This document shows, piece by piece, positions 11,095 to 19,834 of a stretch of 64,000 nucleotides of DNA. The DNA comes from DASQHL01 sp963843685 (GTDB lineage Bacteria; Chloroflexota; Dehalococcoidia; DSTF01; JACRBR01), in assembly GCA_963843685.1 (NCBI GenBank), contig CAWJLO010000010.1:62001-126000 (forward strand), given 5' to 3'. The notes beneath the pieces are model-generated. The model was not told the DNA's origin and searched no databases. It was given only the letters and a program-made list of their open reading frames with translations. The position numbers were made by a program, and so were the translations under genes. The number at the start of each line of letters is the position of its first letter. Position 1 is the stretch's first letter.

Positions 11095-12261
11095 TCACAG
11101 GCGCCAAGTGCGAAGGCCATCGCAGGCGCCGGTGACGTACATCTCGGCCGGGAGTCCGGTGCGGTCGCGGTACGGCGCGATGACGTCGCGCTCGAACGCG
11201 TCGACGGCATCGGCGCGCACAAGGTTCACCGTGCAGCCGCCGAAGCCAGCGCCCGTGAGCCGCGCGCCGACGACGTAGTCCTGCGCCGTCGCCAGGCCGA
11301 CGAGCAGGTCCAGCTCCGGCGAGCTGACCTCGTAGTCGTCGCGGAGGCTCAGGTGCGACTCCTGCATCAACGCGCCGAGCGCCGCGAAGTCGTCGCTCCG
11401 GAGCGCATCCACGGCCGCGCCCACGCGCGCGATCTCAGAGACGACGTGGCGGGCGCGGCGCATCGGCACGCCGTCGATCTCGATGCCGTCGAGGTCGGAC
11501 GGCGTCACGTCGCGCAGGGACGCGAGCCCCGGCCGGCCGAGACGCTCGCGCAGCTCCACAACCGCCTGCTCGCACTCGCGACGGCGCTGGTTGTACGCGC
11601 TGCCCGCCAGCTCACGGCTGGCGCCGCTGTTGGCGATCACCACCGATAGTCCGGCCTCGGCGAGACGCAGCGGCACCGCTTCGTACGCCAGCGAGCGGCA
11701 GTCGATGAGGAGCGCATGGTCTCGTTGCGAGAGCGCCGACGCAAACTGGTCCATGATGCCGCATTGCACTCCGACGTACTCGTTCTCCGCGCGCTGGCAC
11801 AGCTTCGCAAGCCGTACGGCGTCGAGATCGAGCGCGAATGCCTCGCGGAAGGCACCCGCAACTGCCACCTCCATCGCCGCCGACGACGACAGTCCCGAGC
11901 CCTGCGGCACGTCCCCCGCCACCGCGAGATCCATGCCACCCGGCGCGTAGCCTTCGTCGCGCAGGGCAGCCAGTACGCCGCCGACGTATGCCGCCCAGCC
12001 GCTGGCGGCGTCGTGGTCCGATACGGTCACCTGTTCGCCGTAATCGATCGAGTGCGCGCGCACCACGTCGTCATCGCGCCGCGCGAACGCGCACATCACG
12101 CTGCGGTTGATGGCGAACGGCAGCACGAGGCCGTCGTTGTAGTCGACGTGCTCGCCGATGAGGTTGACGCGGCCGGGCGCCTCGGCGATGCCTTCCGGCG
12201 CGCGGCCGAACTCGCGCCGGAACGCCGCAACGAGCGCCTCGACGCGCTGCTCGTGCGGCAC
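11095..12261 (-). CDS. galK: Galactokinase
   Basis: 388 residues. Phosphorylates galactose at C1 with ATP in the Leloir pathway. GHMP-kinase motifs are clear: GRVNLIGEHVDYNDGLVLP near residue 27 (galactokinase signature), GSGLSSSAAMEVA (ATP loop) and LTGAGFGGC near the C-terminus. The GTG start at 12261 lies two bases after the galT stop, so galT and galK are translationally coupled; the open frame extends upstream through galT without meaning. Confidence 0.95.
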   Translation of the reverse strand: MPHEQRVEALVAAFRREFGRAPEGIAEAPGRVNLIGEHVDYNDGLVLPFAINRSVMCAFARRDDDVVRAHSIDYGEQVTVSDHDAASGWAAYVGGVLAALRDEGYAPGGMDLAVAGDVPQGSGLSSSAAMEVAVAGAFREAFALDLDAVRLAKLCQRAENEYVGVQCGIMDQFASALSQRDHALLIDCRSLAYEAVPLRLAEAGLSVVIANSGASRELAGSAYNQRRRECEQAVVELRERLGRPGLASLRDVTPSDLDGIEIDGVPMRRARHVVSEIARVGAAVDALRSDDFAALGALMQESHLSLRDDYEVSSPELDLLVGLATAQDYVVGARLTGAGFGGCTVNLVRADAVDAFERDVIAPYRDRTGLPAEMYVTGACDGLRTWRL

Positions 12262-12263
12262 TG

Positions 12264-13349
12264 CTACGTCCGTGGCTCGGCCTCGCGCAGCTCGCGCGCC
12301 TTCTCTTCCGGCGCGGTGTCGTTGATGAACGTGCCGGCGCCCGTCTCGACGCCGGCCAGGTACTTGAGCTTGTCCTTCGTCCGGTACGGCGGCATGAACT
12401 CGACGTGCAGGTGCTCGCCGGCGCGCGCGACGCCGTCCGCCGCGCGCTGGTGCATCGACATCGTGTACGGCATCGGGAAGCCCCAGAGGTTGTCGAACTT
12501 CCGCTGGACGGTGCGGAGGAGGCGCGCGAATCGCTGGCGCTGGCCCCCGCTGAGCAGCACGAGGGACGGCCGGTGCATGACGGGCGCGACGTGCACCTCG
12601 TACGGCATGCGCGCCGCGAACGGCACGTAGGCGACGAACCCTTCCTCCTGCGCGACGACGCGGGCGCCGCTCGCCAGCTCTGCCTGCGTGATATCGCACA
12701 TGAGGCAGCGGCCCGTGCGGGCGTGGTGCTCCGCGGCGGCGCGGTACTCCTGCTCGACGCGCGGCGGTACGAACGGAAACGCGTAGATCTGGCCGTGCGG
12801 GTGCGTGAGCGTGACGCCGATCTCCTTGCCGCGATTCTCGAAGATGAAGACGTAGTCGACATCGGGGCGCGCCGCCAGTTCGGTGTACCGATCGGCCCAG
12901 ACGTCGACGAGCCGCTGCACGCCGGCGTCGCCGAGATCCGCCAGCGAGCCTTCGTGCCGCGGCGAGTAGACGACGACCTCGCAGACGCCGGCAGCGCGCG
13001 TCCGCGTCGCAAGCTCCGATTCGTCGGCCACGTCGGGCGCATCGGGCCGAAACGAAGGGAATCGATTCTCGAAGACGGCGATCTCGAAGTCGCGAGCCGG
13101 GATCTCCGTGGCGAACTTCGCGGGATCGGTAGGGCAGAGCGGGCAGTGGTCCTCCGGCGGCAGGAACGTGCGGCCCTGGCGCCCGGTCGAGACGATGACC
13201 TGCTCGTCGAGCAGCGCGCTGCGACGCAGCTCGATCTGATCGTGGCCGCGCGGTGGCGTGTCGACTTCCAGGAGATCCGGGGGTGGTGCATCGAACGAGT
13301 AGAAGAGGAGGTAGCGGCCGTCGGCGCGATCGTGGCGCGTCTTTCTCAC
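12264..13349 (-). CDS. galT: Galactose-1-phosphate uridylyltransferase
   Basis: 361 residues. Exchanges UMP between UDP-glucose and galactose-1-phosphate. The active-site histidine triad is in THPHGQIYAFP (H-P-H, nucleotidylated His); CPLC near residue 70 is a likely metal-binding pair, and a second HIT-like half carries GEHLHVEFMPP. The GTG start at 13349 has a TATGAT -10 element only six bases upstream and no Shine-Dalgarno, so the message may be leaderless. First gene of the galT-galK pair. Confidence 0.95.
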   Translation of the reverse strand: MRKTRHDRADGRYLLFYSFDAPPPDLLEVDTPPRGHDQIELRRSALLDEQVIVSTGRQGRTFLPPEDHCPLCPTDPAKFATEIPARDFEIAVFENRFPSFRPDAPDVADESELATRTRAAGVCEVVVYSPRHEGSLADLGDAGVQRLVDVWADRYTELAARPDVDYVFIFENRGKEIGVTLTHPHGQIYAFPFVPPRVEQEYRAAAEHHARTGRCLMCDITQAELASGARVVAQEEGFVAYVPFAARMPYEVHVAPVMHRPSLVLLSGGQRQRFARLLRTVQRKFDNLWGFPMPYTMSMHQRAADGVARAGEHLHVEFMPPYRTKDKLKYLAGVETGAGTFINDTAPEEKARELREAEPRT

Positions 13350-13355
13350 GCGCGC

Positions 13356-13361
13356 ATCATA
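13356..13361 (-). promoter_or_regulatory. -10 element TATGAT six bases before galT
   Basis: The minus strand reads TATGAT-GCGCGC-GTG, placing the expected transcription start at the galT start codon. TGTGAA about 17 bases upstream is a poor -35 candidate. Confidence 0.55.
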
Positions 13362-13463
13362 CCGGCGTGACGGCTCCGTTCACACATAAGGGGCTATCGA
13401 CAAGCATCGATAACAGACGCGTCGTTATGCTGAAACTTCAATGTCATTGTCGACGTAACGCCA

Positions 13464-13492
13464 TTGACAGCCTGGGAGGCTGATGATATCGT
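13464..13492 (+). promoter_or_regulatory. Strong promoter TTGACA-N17-TATCGT for candidate RNA
   Basis: A consensus -35 TTGACA (13464-13469), an exact 17-base spacer and TATCGT (13487-13492) predict transcription starting near 13499. That is exactly where the closing stem of the downstream structured RNA begins. The spacer itself contains most of the small hairpin CAGCCT-GGG-AGGCTG (13468-13482). No protein gene follows on this strand. Confidence 0.6.
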
Positions 13493-13498
13493 AACTCT

Positions 13499-13635
13499 TG
13501 TCCCGAGTAGCTGAAACGCAGCCCGGTGGACGAACCCGGAGGTACGAGCAGGCGACGGGCGAAAGCCCTAACCCGCACGGAAGACCGGGGGAGGTTGAGA
13601 CCGGGGTGCGGCGAGGTTACTCGGGGCATTTTCTT
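13499..13635 (+). ncRNA. Candidate stand-alone structured RNA of about 130 nt, class unknown
   Basis: The 303-base gap between dinB and galT (both on the other strand) holds no protein gene on this strand. The 5' end TGTCCCGAGTA (13499-13509) pairs with TACTCGGGGCA (13618-13628) in an 11-bp closing stem with one G-U pair. It is followed at once by TTTTCTT, as in an intrinsic terminator. Inside are GCTG-AAACG-CAGC, a CCGGT/ACC(C)GG hairpin, GGGC-GAAA-GCCC (13557-13568) with a GNRA loop that favours this strand, and CCGCAC/GTGCGG (13573-13578 with 13606-13611). It does not match the tRNA, tmRNA, SRP or 6S patterns I know. A group II intron fragment is a weak alternative. Confidence 0.5.
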
Positions 13636-13652
13636 GCCCTCGAACTGGCGCA

Positions 13653-14192
13653 TCAGCCGCCACGGACGCGCTCGAACCCCTCTTTCACCCAGCGCCAGTG
13701 CATCCTGCCGTGGTCGGCGTTCACCGCCAGCACCCCGCCGATCGTGCCGTCGGCCCACGGCGCGCCGGGGAGCTTCTCGGCGAGCTGCGCGTCCGTCAGC
13801 TCCGCAAGCAGCGCCAGCGTCTCCGCGCGAGCCTGCTGGCCGAGCGCGACGACCTCCGAGAGCGGCTTGCCGGCGGCTTGCTCCACCCAATCCTCGTTCA
13901 TCCGATGCACGCCGGCCATGATCTCCTCGCGCGTGCGAGGCGAGCCGTCGTCGTTGCGGGCGAGGCCAACCGGATTGGCGTCGCCGGCCACGTGGCGACG
14001 AATCATTCGGACGAAATTGCGCTCGATGCCGGCGAGGTGGGCGAGGTGGTCCTTCGGGCTCCACATGGTCGACGGGTCGTGCTCGCTGGGCGTGACGCCG
14101 CGCACGAGGTCGTCGTGCGGAAGCGCGGCGTAGGTGTCGAGCAGCCAGGCGCGGTCGCGGTTGAGCTTCGCCTCGATCTCGATGCGGTCCAA
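13653..14192 (-). CDS. DinB/YfiT-fold family protein
   Basis: About 179 residues. A four-helix-bundle DinB-like protein: the family's metal-binding histidines appear in WSPKDHLAHLAG near residue 55 and NADHGRMHWRWV near the end. Members include metal-dependent hydrolases and thiol transferases and are cytoplasmic. The start is uncertain: no ATG fits, and the TTG at 14192, overlapping the end of the upstream gene, is the best placed codon. It follows the MaoC-like gene in the same operon. Confidence 0.65.
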   Translation of the reverse strand: MDRIEIEAKLNRDRAWLLDTYAALPHDDLVRGVTPSEHDPSTMWSPKDHLAHLAGIERNFVRMIRRHVAGDANPVGLARNDDGSPRTREEIMAGVHRMNEDWVEQAAGKPLSEVVALGQQARAETLALLAELTDAQLAEKLPGAPWADGTIGGVLAVNADHGRMHWRWVKEGFERVRGG

Positions 14193-14197
14193 CTGGC

Positions 14198-15076
14198 TCA
14201 GGACTGCCAGAGCGCCGACGACGCCTTCATGAAGCGCAGCATCATCAGCATCGACGCGACGTCCTTGCCGCCCGGTTCGCGCAGCGTGGTCTCGTACCAG
14301 AAGTACTCCGTCTTCGGCGTCTGGCCGATGGCGAGGATCGTGCCCGCGACCTCGTAGTCGTGCTCGGCGAAGACCGGGCCGGCGAGATGGTTGATCTCGA
14401 TGGCGCCGTAGAGGCCGACAGCCCCGAGCCGCAGCCTCATGCGCGCCTGGGCCTGCACCATGAGGTGGACGACGAGGCCGGGGTTGGCGATGGGGCCGCC
14501 CCACGGTGACGCGCCGCTGTACCAGTCGAGCGGCTCCGTGATCACCTCCAGGCGGCGGCGCGAGTCCTTGTCGGTCAGCCGTACCTGTACCGGCTCGTCG
14601 AGGTCGCCGAGCTTGAGCTCCGCGAGGATGCGCTGCTCGCCCGCCTCGCGCGGCTCCGCGAGCTTGCGGCGCAGGATCGACGGCTCGGACGGGTGGCCGA
14701 CGGAGGCCGTGCCCTCGAGGACCTGCGTGCCGTCGTCGCGCTCCATCCACACGTTGATCTGCGCGTCGGCCGCGCCGGCCGGGGGGATCTGGGCGAGCGG
14801 GCGCACCGGCTCGCCGTCCGTCGTAGCGTTGCGAAAGTAGCAGGACAGGCCGCCGGTCTCGAACCAGCGCTCGCCGAACGCGCGCATCAGGATCGGCGGG
14901 AACTGCTCCATGTGGATGGAGCCGGCGACGGTGCCGCCGCGGAAGCCGAGCTTCTTCGCCGTGGCGTCGTCGTGGATGCTGCCGCGCTGCGTGGCGGCGA
15001 GGTTGCGTGGAGCGCGGTACGGGCCGACCAGCACGCCGTTCTGCTCGACGATGTCGGTGGTCGTCTGAGTGGTCAT
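14198..15076 (-). CDS. MaoC/hotdog-fold acyl dehydratase-like protein
   Basis: 292 residues from an ATG with GGAGGTG seven bases upstream. The N-terminal region reads HDDATAKKLGFRGGTVAGSI, like the hydration-site helix region of MaoC-type hotdog domains (D and H/G-rich), followed by a second half ending VFAEHDYEVAGTILA. The length fits a double-hotdog protein. It probably acts on an acyl thioester (hydratase or related). The substrate is unknown, and the typical D-x4-H catalytic pair is not obvious. It is followed by a DinB-fold gene with overlap. Confidence 0.55.
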   Translation of the reverse strand: MTTQTTTDIVEQNGVLVGPYRAPRNLAATQRGSIHDDATAKKLGFRGGTVAGSIHMEQFPPILMRAFGERWFETGGLSCYFRNATTDGEPVRPLAQIPPAGAADAQINVWMERDDGTQVLEGTASVGHPSEPSILRRKLAEPREAGEQRILAELKLGDLDEPVQVRLTDKDSRRRLEVITEPLDWYSGASPWGGPIANPGLVVHLMVQAQARMRLRLGAVGLYGAIEINHLAGPVFAEHDYEVAGTILAIGQTPKTEYFWYETTLREPGGKDVASMLMMLRFMKASSALWQS

Positions 15077-15152
15077 CTGGTTCACCTCCGGTCGTTCCAT
15101 CGTACTACGGTCCGTCAACGGTCACCGTGAGGAGGCGTCTGCGCTGGATAGC

Positions 15153-15188
15153 AGGAACCGCGAGAGGGGGAGCCAGCTCGCGGTTCTT
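15153..15188. other. Strong hairpin between maoC-like and PNPOx-like genes
   Basis: GAACCGCGAG (15155-15164) pairs perfectly with CTCGCGGTTC (15177-15186) around a 12-base loop, and two outer pairs can be added. The flanking gap (15077-15315) holds no other signal. No long T run follows on either strand, so it may be a transcript-end stabiliser rather than a classical terminator. Confidence 0.4.
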
Positions 15189-15315
15189 ACTGCGTTATCG
15201 CCATGTTCTCTGGAGGTCACGGGTATCGTAGCGTCGAAGTGTTTGGTGCCTTGGAGGAAGTTGTTAAAAGAGTGTTCGAGCCGTCCGCCCGGGGCGCGTC
15301 TGCCGTCGCCGCCAA

Positions 15316-15747
15316 TTACTGGCGGAAGTCATAACTGACGTTGCGCACGGGGCGGAAGCGGATGTACACGCGCTTGCCGTAGCTGATGAGCGTCTTTGCG
15401 TAGTCCGTCGCGCCCTCGGGCGTGCCGACGTACGGGGCGAACATCGAGGCGATGCCGGTGACATCGTCCTCAGGACCTTCAATCGTGGCCGTGCCCCAAT
15501 AGTGGACGGCGTAGTACGGCCAATCGCGTGAGTCGATGAGCAGTGAGCAGTTAGGGTCGCGGCGTATGTTCTTGACGGGCGCCGAGTCCTCGAACGTGTT
15601 GAGGACGATTGAGCCGTCGGGGTCGGCGCGGAACCAGATGGGAGTGATGCGAATGTCACCCTTCCTGGAAGCGGTGGCGAGCTTGGCGACGATGGGCTGG
15701 GACAGGAGCTCCTTGAGGCTGGCGGCGTCGAGCGGCTTGAGTTTCAC
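15316..15747 (-). CDS. Pyridoxamine-phosphate-oxidase-like (FMN/F420-binding) protein
   Basis: 143 residues with the split-barrel flavin-binding pattern: KLATASRKGDIRITPIWF, then SAPVKNIRRDPNCSLLID, then the C-terminal RVYIRFRPVRNVSYDFRQ. Members bind FMN or F420 and reduce small molecules; the substrate is unknown. The GTG at 15747 has AAGGAG eight bases upstream and a TACACT -10-like element about 45 bases before it. No stop codon separates it from the upstream DinB-fold frame, so a longer two-domain product is formally possible. Confidence 0.75.
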   Translation of the reverse strand: MKLKPLDAASLKELLSQPIVAKLATASRKGDIRITPIWFRADPDGSIVLNTFEDSAPVKNIRRDPNCSLLIDSRDWPYYAVHYWGTATIEGPEDDVTGIASMFAPYVGTPEGATDYAKTLISYGKRVYIRFRPVRNVSYDFRQ

Positions 15748-16320
15748 GTTGATTCTCCTTGCGTCATCGCGCAGCACGACTCTAGTGTAGCGAAAACCAG
15801 TACTGCGGCGACGAGTGCCGGGCCGGCCGGCGCGCAGGGCTTCCTCGATTTGCGCGAGGTGGCCCTCTTCGTGGGCGAGCTGGTGGCGGACGTACGGCTC
15901 CAGTAGGACGCGGCCGAGGGTCTCGTGGCGACCGGTGCGGGACCACGCTGCGTCCGGCAGCGAGCGGAGGAGGCGCACCGTCTCCGCGCGGTCGCCCGCC
16001 ATCTGCTCGATCAGGCTCTCGACGTCAGCGGCCGTGTCGGGGCTGTCGGCGACCCAGCGATCCTCGTCGTAGTCCGGGAGGAAGGGGTCGTCCTCCAGGA
16101 TCATGTACTTGAAGCGCAGTCCGTAGACCTGCACGACGTCGCGCAGGTGCTTGCACGTGTCGATGGCCGACCAGCCGTCCTGCTTGCGGGCGAGCTGCCC
16201 GGCCGAGGCGCCGGCGACGGCTTCGCGGACGCGCGCGGGGGTGCGGGCGAGCTCGTCGATGAGCTGGCCGCGCGTGAGGTCGCGGTCGAGTTTGTAGAGT
16301 TCGAACGGCGGCGTGGTCAT
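15748..16320 (-). CDS. DinB-fold protein, reading in frame into the PNPOx-like gene
   Basis: About 190 residues from an ATG at 16320. DinB_2-type motifs: WSAIDTCKHLRDVVQ near residue 50 and RHQLAHEEGHLAQIEEAL near residue 145, giving three metal-site histidines. After RAGRPGTRRR the frame continues through 25 non-conserved residues into the PNPOx-like gene with no stop. A lost stop through a base error is likely, since the next gene has its own ribosome site. It starts divergently from the serine hydrolase. Confidence 0.65.
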
Positions 16321-16425
16321 GGTGGGTTGTACCACACGGCGCTGCGACGCGCCGAACGCGTTCGTCCGCTGACGCGGAGGCATGTACCATGGCCTGCTGC
16401 GCCGGACAGCGCCACGGGTGCAACG

Positions 16426-17462
16426 ATGCTGATCCCCCTCCCCACGCAGCCGGCGGACGTGCCGTGGCCAACGCAGGCCTGGCCGGAGGGCGACCCTGCC
16501 CCCGGCGTCGACACGGAGGCGCTGCGGGCGGTCTTCGACGAGACGTTCGCGACGCCGCAGCCGGCGACGACCGAGCGGACGGACGCGCTGCTCGTCGTGC
16601 ACCGCGGGCGCATCGTCACGGAGCGCTACCGCGACGGGCTCGGCGCGGCGGACACGCAGCCGTCGTGGTCGATGGCGAAGAGCATCCTCCACGCGGCCGT
16701 CGGCGTGTTGGTCCGCGACGGGCGCATCGACGTGGCGGAGCCGCCGGGCGTGCCGGAGTGGCCTGCGGGCGACCCGCGCGCCGCGATCACGCTGGACTCG
16801 CTGCTGCACATGACGCCGGGCCTGCGGTTCTGCGAGGACTACGTCGACGGGGACGTGTCCGACGTGATCAAGATGCTGTTCCGCCCGGGCACGGAGGACA
16901 CAGGGGCGTTCGCGGCGTCGTTTCCGCTGGACCATGCGCCTGACACCGCCTTCAACTACTCGAGCGGCACGAGCAACATCATCTCGGCGGCGGTCAAACG
17001 GCGGGTCGGGGCCGGGGACGCGTACGTGGCGTTCCTGCGCCGGGAGCTGTTCGACCGTATCGGCATGACGAGCGCGCAGCCGCGGCTCGACGCGTCCGGC
17101 ACGTGGATCGCGTCGTCGTACTGCTTCTGCACGCCGAGGGACTTCGCGCGGTTCGGGCTGTTGTACCTGCGCGACGGCACGTGGGACGGCGAACGGCTGC
17201 TGCCGCGGGTTGGGTCGACTACGCGCGCACGCCCGGGCCCGCTCAGCCAGTCGAGGACGACGGGCGCGGCTACGGCGCGCACTGGTGGCTGGCAAACGAC
17301 GACCTGGGGACGTTCTACGCCGCCGGGTACGTCGGGCAGTACATCATGCTGTCGCCGGCGCTGGACCTGATCATCGTGCGCAACGGCGAGACACCGGTGG
17401 AGCGGCGGCCACACGTGATGGCGACGTTCCGCCGCATCATGGACGCGTTCCGGGGAGCGTGA
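16426..17462 (+). CDS. Beta-lactamase-type serine hydrolase, one frame change
   Basis: About 345 residues. Class C beta-lactamase/esterase fold: the nucleophile motif S-x-x-K is SMAK in SWSMAKSILH near residue 85, NYSSGTSN holds the second-motif tyrosine, and GYGAHWWLAND is the third-motif region. Acts as a peptidase, esterase or amidase; substrate unknown. The frame breaks near 17205 (CCGCGGGTTGGG) and the C-terminal 85 residues are read one frame over. Adding one base gives a whole codon number. No signal peptide is evident. Confidence 0.8.
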
Positions 17463-17505
17463 TCTGCGCATCGCGCCCTCGGCCCGCTCGACCTCTACGT
17501 GACGG

Positions 17506-17542
17506 ACTGAGACACTGAGACGTTGACGCACTGAGACACTGA
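17506..17542 (+). repeat. Two 13-base direct repeats before the MBL gene
   Basis: ACTGAGACACTGA occurs at 17506-17518 and again at 17530-17542, with a partial GAGACG copy between. It lies in the 90-base gap just upstream of the metallo-hydrolase start. It could be a slippage product or a protein-binding direct repeat. Confidence 0.5.
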
Positions 17543-17553
17543 AGGATTCGAAC

Positions 17554-18841
17554 ATGACTGACATACGCGACCTGTCGGAGCGGCTGTGGAACGGCACGCT
17601 GGAGTCGGCTGAGGCGCACCCCGTGCACGCGCGCTACCCGGAGGGCGACGAGATCCTGCCGGGCGTGCTGTTCTACAAGGGGCTGGCGTCGGCGAACACA
17701 ATCGACACCGGCGACGGGCTGGTGATGCTCGACACCGGCGCGATCAACGACGCGGGGCCGCTGTTCGACGCGGTGCGGAAGTGGCGGCCGGACGCCCCCC
17801 TGCACGCGGCGGTGTTCTCGCACCACCACGTCGACCACATCTTCGGCGTCGGAAAGTTCGAGGAGGAGGCGGAGGGGCGGCACTGGCCGCGGCCTGTCGT
17901 GTACGGGCACGCGGGGCTGGGGCCGAACTTCGACCGCTACAAGAAGACGCGCGGCTGGAACGGCGCGATCAACGTGCGCCAGTTCGCGCTGCCGGTCGAG
18001 CGGTTTCGCTGGTTCGCGGAGTACCGCTACCCGGACGTGACGTACGACGAGCGGCTGACGTTCACGCGCGGCGAGCTGACGTTCGAGCTGCACCACGGAC
18101 GCGGCGAGACGGACGACGCGACGTGGACGTGGATCCCGGAGCGGAAGATCGTGGCGCCGGGTGACCTCTTCATCTGGGCGTCGCCGAACGCCGGCAACCC
18201 GCAGAAGGTGCAGCGGTACTGCGGCGAGTGGGCCGCGGCGCTGCGGCAGATGGCGGGTCTCGGGCCGGAGACGCTGATCCCGGGGCACGGCATGCCGATC
18301 TTCGGGGCGGACCGCGTCGCGCAGGCGCTGAACGACACGGCGGAGCTGCTGGAGTCGCTGGAGGCGCAGACGCTGGAGCTGATGAACCGCGGCGTGACGC
18401 TCGACCGGGTGCTGCACGAGGTGACGCCGCCGGCGCACCTGCTGGAGAAGCCGTACCTGCGGCCGGTGTACGACCACCCGCAGTTCATCGTGCGCAACAT
18501 CTGGCGGCTGTACGGCGGCTGGCACGACGGCGAGCCCGACAACCTGCTGCCGGCGCCGCGGGCGGAGCAGGCGCGCGAGTGGGTGGCGCTGGCGGGGGGC
18601 GTCGGCAAGGTGCTGGAGCGCGTGCGGGCGCTGCAATCGGCCGGGAACCTGCGGCTGGCGTGCCACCTGGTCGAGTACGCCGTGCTCGTGGAGCCGGAGT
18701 CCTCGCGAGGTGCATGCGCTGCGGGCGGAGGTCTACGGGGCGCGGTCGAAGGGCGAGGAGTCGTCGATGTCGCGAAACATCCTCAACCACGCGGCGCTGG
18801 CGAGTGCGCAGGGGAAGCGGGACCTGGCGGGGGAATACTGA
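17554..18841 (+). CDS. MBL-fold alkyl/aryl-sulfatase-like hydrolase, one frame change
   Basis: About 428 residues. The metallo-beta-lactamase signature is FSHHHVDHIFGVG near residue 90 (H-x-H-x-D-H), further metal ligands lie in HHGRGETDD, and PGHGMPIFG follows. The later helical part (LLEKPYLRPVYDHP, RNIWRLYGGWHDGEPDNLLP) is the dimerisation domain of alkylsulfatases of the SdsA/BDS1 type. The frame changes near 18700; the corrected frame ends VYGARSKGEESSMSRNIL and stops at 18841. No signal peptide is seen, unlike secreted SdsA. It would hydrolyse alkyl sulfate esters or a related ester. Confidence 0.82.
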
Positions 18842-19056
18842 ACCTGCGGGGCCATATCGCCCGGCCGTGTCGTGGTGCCGAACCAGCGGCGGGCGCCGAA
18901 CAGGCGGCGAGCGACCTTGTGCCCGCCAAATGAGCGGCAACATTAACCTAAGCGCCACTCCAGCCACGCCTCGCATATGCCGAAACACCCCTAGGGGAAG
19001 CGCGCAATACTCGGCGTGCGCCGCCGCCGACTGGCGGAGCCCCGGCGGAGGGCGGC

Positions 19057-19776
19057 ATGAGACTGACGCGCACGCGAATCATCCTGGGGGTCGTCGCCGC
19101 GGCCGCACTGCTCGCCGGATGCGGCGGGTCGGAGAAGGCGCCGCCGCGGTCGACGCCGACGCCGAGGCCCGTCGAATCGAGCATCGACCTCACGTACGAC
19201 CAGATGGCGATCCTCACGCTGACCCTGCAGGATTACGGGCCGCGCTACAGCGGCTTCGAGCTGAGCCCCGCCAGCGGGAATCTCTCCCTGACCGGCCGAG
19301 CCCAGGAGGCGTGCCAGCCGCTCAACGAGGCCGGCGCGTTGAGCAAGTACGGCTGGTCCCGCGGCTACGTGCGTGAGTACGTACCGGCGGACCCCACGGG
19401 CGCCGACACGCAGAGCGTCGCCAGCTACATCGACGTGTACGGGAGCAGCGAGAGCGCGTCGGCCATACTGACGTACGACGTGCAGTCGCGCCGCGAGGAC
19501 ACACGGGTGGCCAACGGGTGCTTCGGCGTGACGATCGAGGGCGTGGACAACATCGTCGTGTCCGGCGTAGGCGACCAGGTGATTGGCACGCGCGAGCGGT
19601 TCAGCGCGTTCGGCATCCGTGGCTCGATCAGCACGGTGTCGTGGCGCCGCGGGAAGGTCGTCGCATCGGTGGTGCTGGGGCGGCTGACGTCGGAGGACTC
19701 GACGGACGAGCTGATCGCGCTCGCCAAGAAGCTGGACGAGCGGCTGGCGCCCGTCGTGAGCGCGCCGCTGACGTAG
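19057..19776 (+). CDS. Predicted lipoprotein of unknown function
   Basis: 239 residues. A short positively charged start (MRLTRTR), a hydrophobic segment and the lipobox LLAGC at residues 18-22 predict a lipid-anchored outer-face protein. A proline/threonine linker (STPTPRPVE) follows, then a roughly 190-residue mixed alpha/beta domain with repeated Asp/Ser-rich strands and no motif I recognise. GGAGGG lies just before the ATG. It stands alone between the MBL hydrolase and a convergent gene. Confidence 0.7.
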   Translation: MRLTRTRIILGVVAAAALLAGCGGSEKAPPRSTPTPRPVESSIDLTYDQMAILTLTLQDYGPRYSGFELSPASGNLSLTGRAQEACQPLNEAGALSKYGWSRGYVREYVPADPTGADTQSVASYIDVYGSSESASAILTYDVQSRREDTRVANGCFGVTIEGVDNIVVSGVGDQVIGTRERFSAFGIRGSISTVSWRRGKVVASVVLGRLTSEDSTDELIALAKKLDERLAPVVSAPLT

Positions 19777-19806
19777 CGCTCCGATCCTCTGTCACGAGTG
19801 AGCAAT

Positions 19807-19826
19807 CGGCGCGCTTCGGTGCGCCG
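19807..19826. terminator. UUCG-capped hairpin between convergent genes
   Basis: CGGCGCGC-TTCG-GTGCGCCG gives eight base pairs (one G-U) closed by a very stable C(UUCG)G loop. It lies in the 58-base gap between the lipoprotein stop and the hemolysin-III stop, so it can end transcription from both sides. There is only a weak T run (CTTCT). Confidence 0.6.
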
Positions 19827-19834
19827 CTTCTGCG

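Noticed and set aside
13499..13635. Identification of the structured RNA as tRNA, tmRNA, SRP RNA or a T-box
   Set aside because: None of the diagnostic sequences (T loop, tag frame, GGAAGGAAGCAGC, T-box AGGGTGG) is present.
15153..15188. T-box-like element because of GGAACCGCG
   Set aside because: The T-box and specifier loop are missing and the downstream genes are unrelated to tRNA charging.
18988..18997. Palindrome CCCCTAGGGG before the lipoprotein gene
   Set aside because: Too short to call an operator; no second copy or promoter alignment.
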